Positions 26,835 through 34,821 of a stretch of 64,000 bases of DNA are shown here, piece after piece. Where the stretch lies: contig NC_009656.1 of NCBI RefSeq assembly GCF_000017205.1, positions 996,001 through 1,060,000 on the forward strand, written 5' to 3'. How positions within the stretch are numbered: position 1 is the stretch's first letter; each line of letters begins with the position of its first letter. The position numbers and the translations under genes were made by a program. Source of the stretch: Pseudomonas paraeruginosa PA7 (GTDB taxonomy: Bacteria > Pseudomonadota > Gammaproteobacteria > Pseudomonadales > Pseudomonadaceae). Below the pieces are notes generated by a model. That model was given only the letters and a program-made list of their open reading frames with translations, was not told the DNA's origin and did no database searches.

Positions 26835-28034
26835 TCAGTGCTTCTGTCCCAGGCAATAATGCATGAAGTCGCGGCCGCTCATGGGCGGGGCGAGGGCGAC
26901 CCCCTGGCCGAGCGCCACGCCCAGTTCGCCGAGCAACAGGCGCTGCTCGGCGCTTTCCACGCCGGTGGCCACCAGTTGCACGCCGAGGCTCCTGGCCAGT
27001 AGCACGGTGGCGTGGATGATGGCCTGGCAATCGGGGTTTCCCAGCAGGTGGTGGGTGAAGGGAATGGCCAGCTTTATCTGGGTGAATGGCAGGTCGAGCA
27101 GGCGTTCCAGAGAGGAATGGCCCGAGCCGAAGTCATCCATGGCCAATCCGCAACCGAGCATGCGCAGGCGTGTCAGGTTCTCCAGCAGCAGGGTGGGCGA
27201 GTCCGCGAAGGGTTCTTCGGTGAGTTCGAAAAGGACATGTTCGGCGCAGGCGCGATGGCGCCGCAGGGTCTGCGCGAGGAACTCCATCAGGCCGGGCGAG
27301 ATCGCCTGGGCCGGCGCCAGGTTGAAAGCCAGCTCCACCGGTTTTCCGTACGCGTAGCGGCGCAATTGTCGTTGCCACTCCAGCCCCTGGCCGAGCAGGC
27401 GGCCCAGCAGATCGTCGGCGAGTCCCGCTGCCTGCAGCACTTCCAGGAAGGATCCCGGGGTCAGCAGGCCCAGGCGAGGATGGTTCCAGCGGGCGAGTAT
27501 TTCCGCGCCCTGTATCTGGTTGCCCCGTAACAGGAGCTTGGGCTGGTAATAGGCTTCGAACTCGTTGCAGGCCAGGCCGCGACGGACGTCCGCCGGCGAC
27601 GGCGTGGGTCTTTGCGGCAAGGCGGGAAGAGCGGGCGGGAGCGGCCTGGGCATGTTCCTGAAGACGGACAGCGCATCGAGCACGGCCCGAGTATCGAAGG
27701 ATTTGCCGAGGTCGCCGATGAAATCCAGCCCGAGGCGCTGGATCAGGCTGGTGGCCGCCGTCCGCAGCGGGCTCTCCACCGAGGAACTCAGGGCGACGGC
27801 CCGCACCAGGCCGACTTCGCTCACCGCCCGGATGAAAGCCAGGCCATCCATTTCCGGCATCTGCAGGTCGCAGATGGCGATATCCACCCCACCGCGTTGC
27901 TTGAGCAGGGCCAGGGCCTCGCTGCCGTTCTGCGCTTCGTGGATGTCGACGAGACCCGCCCGGCGCAGGGCGGTGACCGCTGCCAAGCGTAGGAACGGAT
28001 GATCTTCCAGAACCAGGACGCTGATCTGCCGCAT
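26835..28034 (-). CDS. REC-EAL response regulator, RocR-like, predicted c-di-GMP phosphodiesterase-dead
   Basis: A 399-residue protein. The receiver (about 1-125) has acidic E10/D11, phospho-acceptor D56, S83 and K111, all intact. A Pro-rich linker (about 128-148) leads to an EAL domain (about 150-395). Metal and substrate residues aligned to RocR are present: E178 (EIL instead of EAL), N238, E270, E273, D300, D301, K321 and Q377. T357, however, replaces the general-base Glu of the AEGVE motif (RocR E352), and the KID Asp is Ala323. It should bind but not hydrolyse c-di-GMP. The ATG at 28034 lacks a clear Shine-Dalgarno. Its layout resembles RocR/PvrR beside cupC/cupD. Confidence 0.8.
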   Translation of the reverse strand: MRQISVLVLEDHPFLRLAAVTALRRAGLVDIHEAQNGSEALALLKQRGGVDIAICDLQMPEMDGLAFIRAVSEVGLVRAVALSSSVESPLRTAATSLIQRLGLDFIGDLGKSFDTRAVLDALSVFRNMPRPLPPALPALPQRPTPSPADVRRGLACNEFEAYYQPKLLLRGNQIQGAEILARWNHPRLGLLTPGSFLEVLQAAGLADDLLGRLLGQGLEWQRQLRRYAYGKPVELAFNLAPAQAISPGLMEFLAQTLRRHRACAEHVLFELTEEPFADSPTLLLENLTRLRMLGCGLAMDDFGSGHSSLERLLDLPFTQIKLAIPFTHHLLGNPDCQAIIHATVLLARSLGVQLVATGVESAEQRLLLGELGVALGQGVALAPPMSGRDFMHYCLGQKH

Positions 28035-28533
28035 GAGTTACAGGCTTTTTAAATGTTTTTTAATCTTTATGGTGGAGCGATTGTTGGGTAAATAGTCGGT
28101 TTCCGTATTTTTTGTAGAAATTTTCCTATTGGATTTCGGTTTTTTTAATTGCTTGGATTTTTTGTTTGGAAAGTGCCTGGAGGTTTCTTCTGTTGGGTGG
28201 TTTTTCGGTTTTTATATATCTTCAGGTTATGTGGGTAAGCGGTTTCCAGAGGCTTTTCAAGTGTCTTTGTTGTTAGTTTTCCAAATGGAAAAATAGTAGT
28301 TTTACTATGTAAAGCGTGGCGGGGTTTACTAGAGAATACACTCGTTCACTTGGGGTCGGGACATGTGCTGTACGGGCTCCCGGTCCGTGCTTCCTTGCCT
28401 GCGGATCGGCACGCCGTTCCCGCGCTGCGCGGATGGTGCCTCGCCGGAGCATGGACAGCGCGGGTCGAGCTTCCCCGTTCCCTGGCGATGCTGTTCCCCG
28501 GCCATGCCGTGTGTAGTTTAAGGAGAAGCAAGG
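28035..28533. promoter_or_regulatory. AT-rich divergent spacer between REC-EAL and RcsB-like genes
   Basis: 499 bases, of which 28035 to about 28330 is markedly AT-rich (runs such as TTTTTAAATGTTTTTTAATC, GGTTTTTTTAATTGC, GTTTTTATATATC). The rest returns to high GC. No small gene stands out. It must hold promoters for both divergent regulators and is a likely MvaT/MvaU binding site. AAGGAGAAGCAAGG immediately before 28534 is a strong ribosome site for the right-hand gene. Confidence 0.55.
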
Positions 28534-29178
28534 ATGTCCGTACATAGCATTCGTGTCATGGTTGCGGATGATCATCCCGCCATCTCGCTAGGTATTTCCT
28601 ACGAACTGAGTCGGAATGATTCGCTGGAAGTACTTGGACAAGTTTCGAATTCTACCGAACTGATCGCGCAACTCAATGAACATGTCTGTGACGTGGCTAT
28701 CGTGGATTATACGATGCCCGGCGGAAAGTATGGTGATGGGCTGACGTTATTGTCATTGCTGCGGCGGCGTTATCCTCGCCTGCAATTGGTGGTTTTCACC
28801 ATGTTGAATAATCCGGGACTTATCCGGGCCATTCTCAAGCAGGGAATCAACTGCATCCTGAGCAAGTCCGACTCGACCAGTCATCTGCTGATGGCGGTGA
28901 GTGCGGCCTATTCGCGAAACCAGTATTTCTCCCCGTCCATCAGGGACATCTTCGTCAACCAGGTTCTCTCTTCCCACACCGAGCGCCTGACCGCGCGCGA
29001 GGCGGAGATCGTCCGGCTGTTCGGTTCCGGACTGACCATCACCGAGATCGCCGAGCAGTCGCACCGTAGCGTGCAGACCATCAGCACGCAGAAGGTCAGC
29101 GCGATGAAGAAGCTGGGGATCAAGCGCGACGCCGACCTGATCCGCTACGCGGCGGAAGGCGACAGTCGCGTTCGCTGA
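28534..29178 (+). CDS. RcsB/RocA-like LuxR-type response regulator
   Basis: A 214-residue NarL/FixJ-class regulator strikingly like RcsB. The receiver has D12/D13, phospho-acceptor D58 in IVDYTMPG, KYGDGLTLLSLL matching RcsB, T89 and K111. The C-terminal helix-turn-helix (about 148-205) is LTAREAEIVRLFGSG, then EIAEQSHRSVQTISTQKVSA. All phosphorylation residues are intact. RcsB-like regulators of this sort (RocA1, RcsB) drive cup operons from hybrid sensors. Here the sensor beside it is a relic, so it is either phosphorylated by another sensor in trans or unpartnered. AAGGAGAAGCAAGG supports the start. Confidence 0.85.
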   Translation: MSVHSIRVMVADDHPAISLGISYELSRNDSLEVLGQVSNSTELIAQLNEHVCDVAIVDYTMPGGKYGDGLTLLSLLRRRYPRLQLVVFTMLNNPGLIRAILKQGINCILSKSDSTSHLLMAVSAAYSRNQYFSPSIRDIFVNQVLSSHTERLTAREAEIVRLFGSGLTITEIAEQSHRSVQTISTQKVSAMKKLGIKRDADLIRYAAEGDSRVR

Positions 29179-29197
29179 AGCGCCGGATGGCGCGGCT

Positions 29198-29887
29198 TCA
29201 CCACGGCAGCGGCTGGTTCCGGTAGTCGACGAAGCGGCAGGCATTCGCGCCCGCGGCATCCTCCACCGCGGCGACCAGTCCGGCGGAGCTTTCCTCGACG
29301 CTCAGCGGCGCGCTCTCGCCGCCCATTTCGGTACGTACCCAGCCGGGATGCAGGAGCAGCAGGCTGAACGGCAGTTCTCCCAACTCCGCCTGCCAGCTGC
29401 GCACCAGGCTGTTCAGCGTAGCCTTGCTGGCTCCGTAGAGGGGCATCGTGGCCGAGAGGCCCAGCCCAAGGCTGGCCATCTGCGAACTCATGAAGGCCAC
29501 CACGCCGCCTTCGCGCACCTTCCCGGACAGGGCCCTGGCCAGGCGCAGCGGGGCGATGGCGTTGGTGAGGAAGAGCTGGGCGATCTGGGCGCCGTCGATC
29601 GTCGTCACATCCTGGTCCGCCGGACCATAGACACCGGCATTCACCACCAGCCGATCGAGCCGCTCCTCCGCCAGTGCGTGCAGGATGGCGCCGGCGCACT
29701 GCGCGTCGTCGAGGTTGCCGGTCACCAGTTGCAGGCGATCACCGCTGGCGTGCCGCAAGGCCTGCAGGCCCGCGGAGTCTTCCGGCCGGCGGGCCACGGC
29801 GTAGACCCGGGCGCCGCTGTCGAGGTAGCGTGCCACCAGGCCCAGGCCAATGCCGCGCGAGGCGCCGACGATCAGGACGTTGTGCAT
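29198..29887 (-). CDS. C-factor-like SDR oxidoreductase
   Basis: A 229-residue SDR of the CsgA/C-factor-like type. It has NVLIVGASRGIGLGLVARY (about residues 2-20), VVNAGVYG, Ser in FMSSQMAS and YGASK (about 146-150). HPGWVRTEMGGESAPLSVEE is typical of the subgroup. ATG 29887 was chosen over the longer open frame because MHNVLIVG begins the Rossmann fold. It lies 97 bases downstream of the NRPS-like gene on the same strand, so it may reduce that enzyme's aldehyde product; that link is inference. Confidence 0.8.
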   Translation of the reverse strand: MHNVLIVGASRGIGLGLVARYLDSGARVYAVARRPEDSAGLQALRHASGDRLQLVTGNLDDAQCAGAILHALAEERLDRLVVNAGVYGPADQDVTTIDGAQIAQLFLTNAIAPLRLARALSGKVREGGVVAFMSSQMASLGLGLSATMPLYGASKATLNSLVRSWQAELGELPFSLLLLHPGWVRTEMGGESAPLSVEESSAGLVAAVEDAAGANACRFVDYRNQPLPW

Positions 29888-29984
29888 GGGGTTCTCCCGT
29901 CGAAAAGAACCCAGCATACCCAAGCGCGCCGCGCGGCGGTAAGCATGCCGCGCCCGCCGCGGCGATCGACCGCGACGGACGGCT

Positions 29985-32963
29985 TCAGCGGGTAGCGGCG
30001 GCGCCGGTCAGGCTGGCGAGATAGAGGTCGAGCAGGCGGGCGTCGAACTCCGGCTCGCGTATGCCGCTGCCGCGCAGATGCTCCTCGACGTTGGCGCAGT
30101 CCCACAGGTAGGTGTCCTGGTACAGTTCGACGGTGCTGCGGCCGGCATACATGTTGTCGCGGAACATGCTCAGCAGGGGATGGAGCGGAGCGTCGCGATT
30201 CTCCTCCCAGAGGCTGACCCAGTCGTGGAAGGGCATAGGGCGCAGCGGCTGGCCGGCGCGTTCGCCGAGGCGGGCGAAGAACTCCTCCAGGGTCAGGCAG
30301 CGAGGGATGCTCGGCACCAGGTTGAATTTCTTGCCCAGCGCCGTCGGCTGGCGGGCGATGGCGCTGATCGCGCCGACCATGTAGTCCACCGTGGTGAGGC
30401 CCTCGCGCAGTTCGCGCAGCAGCGGCACCGCCCGGTATTCCAGGCAGGTCCGCGCCAGCCGGCTCCACCACTGGTAGTCGGCATGGGCACCGCTGCGGCT
30501 GTGGCAGGTGGCGTAGCCGAGGCGGAAGGTCATCAGCGCCAGGCCCCGTTCGGCGGCGAGGTCGGCGATCTTCTCCATCACCCATTTGCTGCGCACGTAG
30601 CCCATGTCGGTGAGCACCGCCGGCAGGTTCTGGTCGAGATCGTCGTCCTCGCGCATCAGGCGCTTGCCGGTGTGCAGGTGCCCCCAGCTGTACACCGAGA
30701 TGCTCGACAGCAACATCAGCGGCTTGGCCTGGCCGCAGGCGCAGAAGCGCAGGACCTGTTCGAGTCCCTGGACGTTGTCGCGCTTCATGTAGCTGTACGG
30801 CTGGATGAAGTTCACCGCGCTGGCGGAGTGGAATACCTGGTCGACGCTGCCGGCCAGTTCGCGGTAGGTCTCCACCGGTAGACCGAAGCCTGGTTCGGCG
30901 AGGTCGGCGGCGTAGGCCCTGACCCTTCGCCAGTCCGTCTCGGCGAGTTCGATGCGGTATTGGCGCGTGGCCTGGCGCAGGCGCTCGAGGGCGTGCGCGT
31001 CGCTCTGCGCGCGTACCGGGCAGTGCAGCTCGGCATCGCGGCTGGCCAGCAGTTCGGCGAGCAGGTGCGCGCCGATCAGGCCGGTGGCCCCGGTCAGCAG
31101 GAGGTGCCGTGGCGTCTGCAACTGCTCGGGGTGTGGGGAGCGGCCGAAGTCGAGGCCTTCCGGCAGGCGCACGTCCTGCCGCAGCTCCTGGGCCGGCTCG
31201 CTGTCCAGTTCCGCCGGCGCCTGTCCGGCGCGTCGAGCCAGGCTGGCGGCCTGCTGCCGCACGCTGGGCGTGCGATAGACGTCGTGGATATAGGCGCGGC
31301 TGCCGAAGCGCCGGCTCAGCTCGCGGACCAGCGCCGCGGCCAGCAGGGAGTGCCCGCCGACATCGAAGAAGCTGTCGTCGAGGCCGAAGTCGTTATGCCC
31401 CAGCACTTCCTGCCAGGCCAGGGCCGCCTGCAGTTGGTCCGGCGTCTCGCAGCGCTGGGTGTCGAGCCGCTCATGCCGGTGTTCCGCGAGGCTCCGCCGC
31501 AGGGCCTGGCGATCGGTCTTGCCGTTGGCCGTGGTCGGCAGCCGCTCCAGCAGCAGGTAGCGGCTGGGCAGCATGTAGTCGGGCAACTCCTGGCGCAATC
31601 CCGACTTCAGGGCGGCGAGCAGGGCCGCGGGGGCGACGGCGCGCTCGCGGGGGACGACGAAGGCGCTCAACTGCTGGCTGCCGGAGCTGTCGTCGGCGTG
31701 CGCCAGCACCACCGCGCCATGGATCGCCGGCTGGCGCAGCAGTGCGGCTTCGACGTCGCCGAGCTCGACACGGTTGCCGCGGATCTTCACCTGGTCGTCC
31801 AGGCGGCCGAGGAATTGCAGGCTGCCATCGGCCAGCCAGCGGGCGCGGTCGCCGGTGCGGTAGAGGCGACGCCGGAGGTGCGGGGCGTGATGGAAACGAC
31901 GCTCGGTCATCACCGGGTCGTTCAGGTAGCCGCGCGCCAGGCAGATCCCGGCCAGATTGAGCTCGCCGGGTGTGTCGCCGCGACATGGGCGGTCCTCGGC
32001 ATCGAGGATGAATGCCTCGCAGCCGCCGATCGGCAAGCCGATCGACGCAGGTCGCCGGTAGGCCTCGGCGTCGACGACGCGGCAGGTGGCGAAGACCGTG
32101 GCTTCGGTCGGTCCGTAGTAATCCACGAGGGTATAGGGCAGGCTGCCGGTGGCCACCGGTGGCAGCTTTTCCCCGGCGCAGAACAGGTAGTGCAGCGCCA
32201 GCGAGGCCGGGACGGGGCGCTCCACCAGCGCGGGGACCATCACGGTAGGGGCGAAGGCGTGGCTGATCCGCTGTTCGGCGAAGAACGCCAGCAGCGCCGC
32301 GGGATCGGGGCGGACGTCCTCGGGCACCAGGTGCAGGCAGGCGCCGGCGCACAGGGTGGACCATATTTCCCACTGGGATACGTCGAAGCCGACGCCGGCC
32401 ATCAGGGTGGTGCGGCTCTGCCCGGACATTTCGAAGCGCCGGTTGTGCCAGCGCACCAGGTTGGCCAGGGAGCGGCTCTCGACCACCACGCCCTTGGGTT
32501 CGCCGGTGGTGCCCGAGGTGAAGATCACATAGAGCGCGTCGCTGCCGCCAGGCTCCGGACCCGCCGGGCTTGCCCGGGTGGCCTGGTCGAGGAGCTCCGC
32601 GATGGTCTCGACGGCGTGCCCCGGCAGCTCCCCGGCCTGGGTGGCAAGGACCAGCGGCGCCCGGCATTGCCGGAGGATCTCCTGCTTGCGCTTGTCCGGC
32701 TGCCGCCGGTCTACCGGGACATAGGCCGCCGCGCACTTGGCCGCCGCGAGGATGGCGATGACCAGCTCGGGCGAACGTTCGGCCAGCAGGGGCAGCAGGG
32801 CGCCCTTGCCGACGCCGCGCCCGGCGAGCCGGGCGGCAAGCCGGTCGCTGAGCCGGTCCAGTTCGCGATAGGTGAGCGAGCGCGCGTGGTCGACGATGGC
32901 CAGGCGCTCGGGATGGCTCTTCGCTTGCTGGCTGAACAAGCCCAGAACAGAATCTTTCGACAT
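29985..32963 (-). CDS. NRPS-like adenylation-thiolation-reductase (A-T-R) enzyme
   Basis: A 992-residue cytoplasmic enzyme with no condensation domain. The adenylation domain covers about residues 10-505: core motifs LYVIFTSGTTGEPKGV, YYGPTEATVF, GELNLAGICLARGY, YRTGDRARWLADG and Lys in TTANGKTDRQAL. The carrier domain lies at about 515-590, with the phosphopantetheine Ser in FFDVGGHSLLAA (about 537). The NADPH reductase domain (about 615-985) has LLLTGATGLIGAHLL and YVRSKWVMEK. FDVSQWE keeps the Asp that binds alpha-amino groups, so the substrate is probably an amino acid, released as an aldehyde or alcohol. The product is unknown. Confidence 0.88.
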   Translation of the reverse strand: MSKDSVLGLFSQQAKSHPERLAIVDHARSLTYRELDRLSDRLAARLAGRGVGKGALLPLLAERSPELVIAILAAAKCAAAYVPVDRRQPDKRKQEILRQCRAPLVLATQAGELPGHAVETIAELLDQATRASPAGPEPGGSDALYVIFTSGTTGEPKGVVVESRSLANLVRWHNRRFEMSGQSRTTLMAGVGFDVSQWEIWSTLCAGACLHLVPEDVRPDPAALLAFFAEQRISHAFAPTVMVPALVERPVPASLALHYLFCAGEKLPPVATGSLPYTLVDYYGPTEATVFATCRVVDAEAYRRPASIGLPIGGCEAFILDAEDRPCRGDTPGELNLAGICLARGYLNDPVMTERRFHHAPHLRRRLYRTGDRARWLADGSLQFLGRLDDQVKIRGNRVELGDVEAALLRQPAIHGAVVLAHADDSSGSQQLSAFVVPRERAVAPAALLAALKSGLRQELPDYMLPSRYLLLERLPTTANGKTDRQALRRSLAEHRHERLDTQRCETPDQLQAALAWQEVLGHNDFGLDDSFFDVGGHSLLAAALVRELSRRFGSRAYIHDVYRTPSVRQQAASLARRAGQAPAELDSEPAQELRQDVRLPEGLDFGRSPHPEQLQTPRHLLLTGATGLIGAHLLAELLASRDAELHCPVRAQSDAHALERLRQATRQYRIELAETDWRRVRAYAADLAEPGFGLPVETYRELAGSVDQVFHSASAVNFIQPYSYMKRDNVQGLEQVLRFCACGQAKPLMLLSSISVYSWGHLHTGKRLMREDDDLDQNLPAVLTDMGYVRSKWVMEKIADLAAERGLALMTFRLGYATCHSRSGAHADYQWWSRLARTCLEYRAVPLLRELREGLTTVDYMVGAISAIARQPTALGKKFNLVPSIPRCLTLEEFFARLGERAGQPLRPMPFHDWVSLWEENRDAPLHPLLSMFRDNMYAGRSTVELYQDTYLWDCANVEEHLRGSGIREPEFDARLLDLYLASLTGAAATR

Positions 32964-33173
32964 GGCTGGCGCTCCAGGTTGAAAGGACGTTATTCCGTGG
33001 TTTTTCAGCGTATCGAGCGGGGACCAGGCGATGGCTGGCGATAGGCCTGACCCTCAACCTAGCAGTGGCGGGAAATACGGCAACTGCCATTTGCGACAGG
33101 GGGCTCGCTTCGGCCGTGGCGGGTGGGGCGCGCCAAGCCGTCTCCCTGCCTGGCGCGCAAGCGTGGCGGGGTG

Positions 33174-33380
33174 TCAGTCGGGGTGCTGTTCCCGGTCGTC
33201 GAATATCGCTTCTATCGCCAGTCCGAAGACCCGGGCGAACCTGAAGGCCAGCGGCAGGCTGGGGTCGTAGCGGCCGGTCTCGATGGCGTTCACCGTCTGC
33301 CGCGATACCTCCAGCTTCGCCGCCAGGTCGGCCTGCGACCAGCCATGCTCCGCGCGCAGCTCGCGGACCCGGTTCCTCAT
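33174..33380 (-). CDS. XRE-family small transcriptional regulator (YozG-like)
   Basis: A 68-residue Cro/CI-type helix-turn-helix protein. MRNRVRELRAEHGWSQADLA, then KLEVSRQTVNAIETGRYDPS contain the two HTH helices, and the C-terminal tail is FRFARVFGLAIEAIFDD. This is the short regulator form commonly paired with a small membrane protein. Its ATG (33380) overlaps the upstream membrane-protein stop as ATGA. The palindrome upstream of the pair is a likely operator for autorepression. Confidence 0.85.
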   Translation of the reverse strand: MRNRVRELRAEHGWSQADLAAKLEVSRQTVNAIETGRYDPSLPLAFRFARVFGLAIEAIFDDREQHPD

Positions 33381-33751
33381 GCGTAGCGCCTCAGCGCCAG
33401 GACGCAACCGATAGCCCAGGTCGCGCCCATCAGCGGCCAGACGAAGAACATCGAGAGCTTCGGAAAACCGATGGTTTCGAGGAATCCGTAGGCGAAGGTG
33501 AGCAGGGCGGTGCAGACGAAGGCCAGCGCGAGCGCTTCGAGGTGGATACGCCGGCCCATCTCGTCGAGTCGCCGTAACTGGCGGATCACCACCAGGGCCA
33601 TGGCGATCATCGGCGGCACCGGCAGCAGGGCGAGGAGCACGCGGCCGGCGCCCGCCTCCAGTCCGGCGAGGAACCGGCCGGAGAGGAGAACGGCGGCGGC
33701 GTAGGCCGCCAGCGCGAGAAGCAGTTCGAGGAAAAAGCGCTTGCAGGTCAT
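33377..33751 (-). CDS. Small four-helix membrane protein paired with the XRE regulator
   Basis: A 124-residue inner-membrane protein with four predicted helices (LLLALAAYAAAVLL; VLLALLPVPPMIAMALVV; ALALAFVCTALLTFAYGF; FFVWPLMGATWAIGCVLAL). A conserved RQLRRLDEMGRRIHLEALA loop lies between helices 2 and 3. Membrane proteins of this type are common partners of YozG-like XRE regulators, with no established function. It is first in the bicistron, 15 bases downstream of a palindrome. It could be a ligand or stress sensor; nothing in the sequence shows catalysis. Confidence 0.7.
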   Translation of the reverse strand: MTCKRFFLELLLALAAYAAAVLLSGRFLAGLEAGAGRVLLALLPVPPMIAMALVVIRQLRRLDEMGRRIHLEALALAFVCTALLTFAYGFLETIGFPKLSMFFVWPLMGATWAIGCVLALRRYA

Positions 33752-33765
33752 TGCGGGATCATCCG

Positions 33766-33822
33766 TGTAAAGTGAGCTTTACATTGGTCCGGATTGATCA
33801 GCTTTGTCAAGCGTGCTTTACA
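33766..33822. promoter_or_regulatory. Palindromic operator upstream of the XRE/membrane-protein pair
   Basis: TGTAAAG-TGAG-CTTTACA (33766-33783) is a perfect 7-base inverted repeat 15 bases upstream of the membrane-protein start. A further half-site, CTTTACA, lies at 33816-33822. This arrangement fits dimeric XRE repressor binding. Its regulator is inferred. Confidence 0.65.
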
Positions 33823-33924
33823 TCGCGCTCCAGGCCTGGCTCGCTGAACGGCCCGGCGAAGGTAGCGGGCGGTCTCGCGAGGAGGTGCGCAAGGCCTCGG
33901 TGGCGCCTGCCGCTTTGCCGAGGC

Positions 33925-34593
33925 CTAGAGGAACAACTGCCGCACCAGCTCCGTACGGTTGTGCGCTCCGGTCTTGCGGAACAGATTGAGCAGGTGGGTC
34001 TTCACCGTCGGCAGGCCGAGGCCGAGTTGCCGGGCCAGGCACTTGTTGCTGACTCCGTCGCGCAGCAGCAGGGCGATCTGCCGTTCCCGCGGCGTCAGGC
34101 CGTGCAGGCGGTCGCCGTGCGCCGGTTCGTCCACCCAGGCCTGCGCGGCCAGTTCCATCAGGCCATGCAGGGCCTGTAACTGCTGCAGGTCATGGCCGGA
34201 AAAGGCGCCGAGTTCGGTACCGCGCAGCAGCGACAGGGCGGCCACCGGGCGATCCTGCGCGCGGGCCAGCACCTCGACCACATCGCAGACCCCGTGGCGG
34301 CGCAGGAAACCCTGGTACAGCGCGGTGTGTCGCGCATCCTGACGGGCCATGCCCTGGCGCAATGGCACCACCGGCGAGGCGCTGGCCAGACAGTGGCGCG
34401 GTAGCAGCGGGTCGTAGTCGCGGTAGTGGCGCAGGTAGTCGCGGTGCATGGAGGCCGGCATTCGCAGCAGCTGGAAGTCGTGCGCGCGGTATTCCCGGTC
34501 GATGCGGTAGAACACGCACAGGCTGGCCGGCACCACCTGGGTGAAGGCCTGCATGCAGCGTTGGCCGAGGTCGGGCGAGAGGGTCGAAGGCAT
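33925..34593 (-). CDS. LuxR-family transcriptional regulator
   Basis: A 222-residue regulator with a C-terminal LuxR helix-turn-helix (about 158-220): LTPRERQIALLLRDGVSNKC, then LARQLGLGLPTVKTHLLNLF. The N-terminal about 150 residues (MQAFTQVVPASLCVFYRIDR, YDPLLPRHCLASASPVVPL) look like a GAF-type sensory domain, not an acyl-homoserine-lactone domain, because the conserved WxYxxY pattern is missing. It is divergent from the aldehyde dehydrogenase gene by 228 bases and is the likely regulator of that gene and the following permease. Start ATG 34593 is assigned by domain extent, since the open frame runs far upstream. Confidence 0.8.
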   Translation of the reverse strand: MPSTLSPDLGQRCMQAFTQVVPASLCVFYRIDREYRAHDFQLLRMPASMHRDYLRHYRDYDPLLPRHCLASASPVVPLRQGMARQDARHTALYQGFLRRHGVCDVVEVLARAQDRPVAALSLLRGTELGAFSGHDLQQLQALHGLMELAAQAWVDEPAHGDRLHGLTPRERQIALLLRDGVSNKCLARQLGLGLPTVKTHLLNLFRKTGAHNRTELVRQLFL

Positions 34594-34821
34594 GGCGCGG
34601 GCTCCCGTGGGGCGAGGCGGCGGGATGGTCACTGTCCCGCCTGCGGGACAGCTTGTCCAGGCTTCGGCATGGCGTCTTGTTTGCGCCTGCCGGAGTTGGC
34701 AGGCAACGGCAAGAAACCCGGCAGGCTGGGTCAAGCGGGCGTGGCGTGGGCGGGTCCAGAGTATTCCCCGGGTAGTAGGCGCCTGCACGATGCAGCGCCG
34801 TCGCACAGCCGAGGAGCACTC

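Noticed and set aside
29985-32963. NRPS-like enzyme considered as part of a multi-module cluster
   Set aside because: No condensation, thioesterase, phosphopantetheinyl transferase or second module nearby.
33174-33751. XRE plus small membrane protein considered as a toxin-antitoxin system
   Set aside because: No toxin fold is recognised; the pair fits the common YozG-like regulator/membrane protein arrangement instead.
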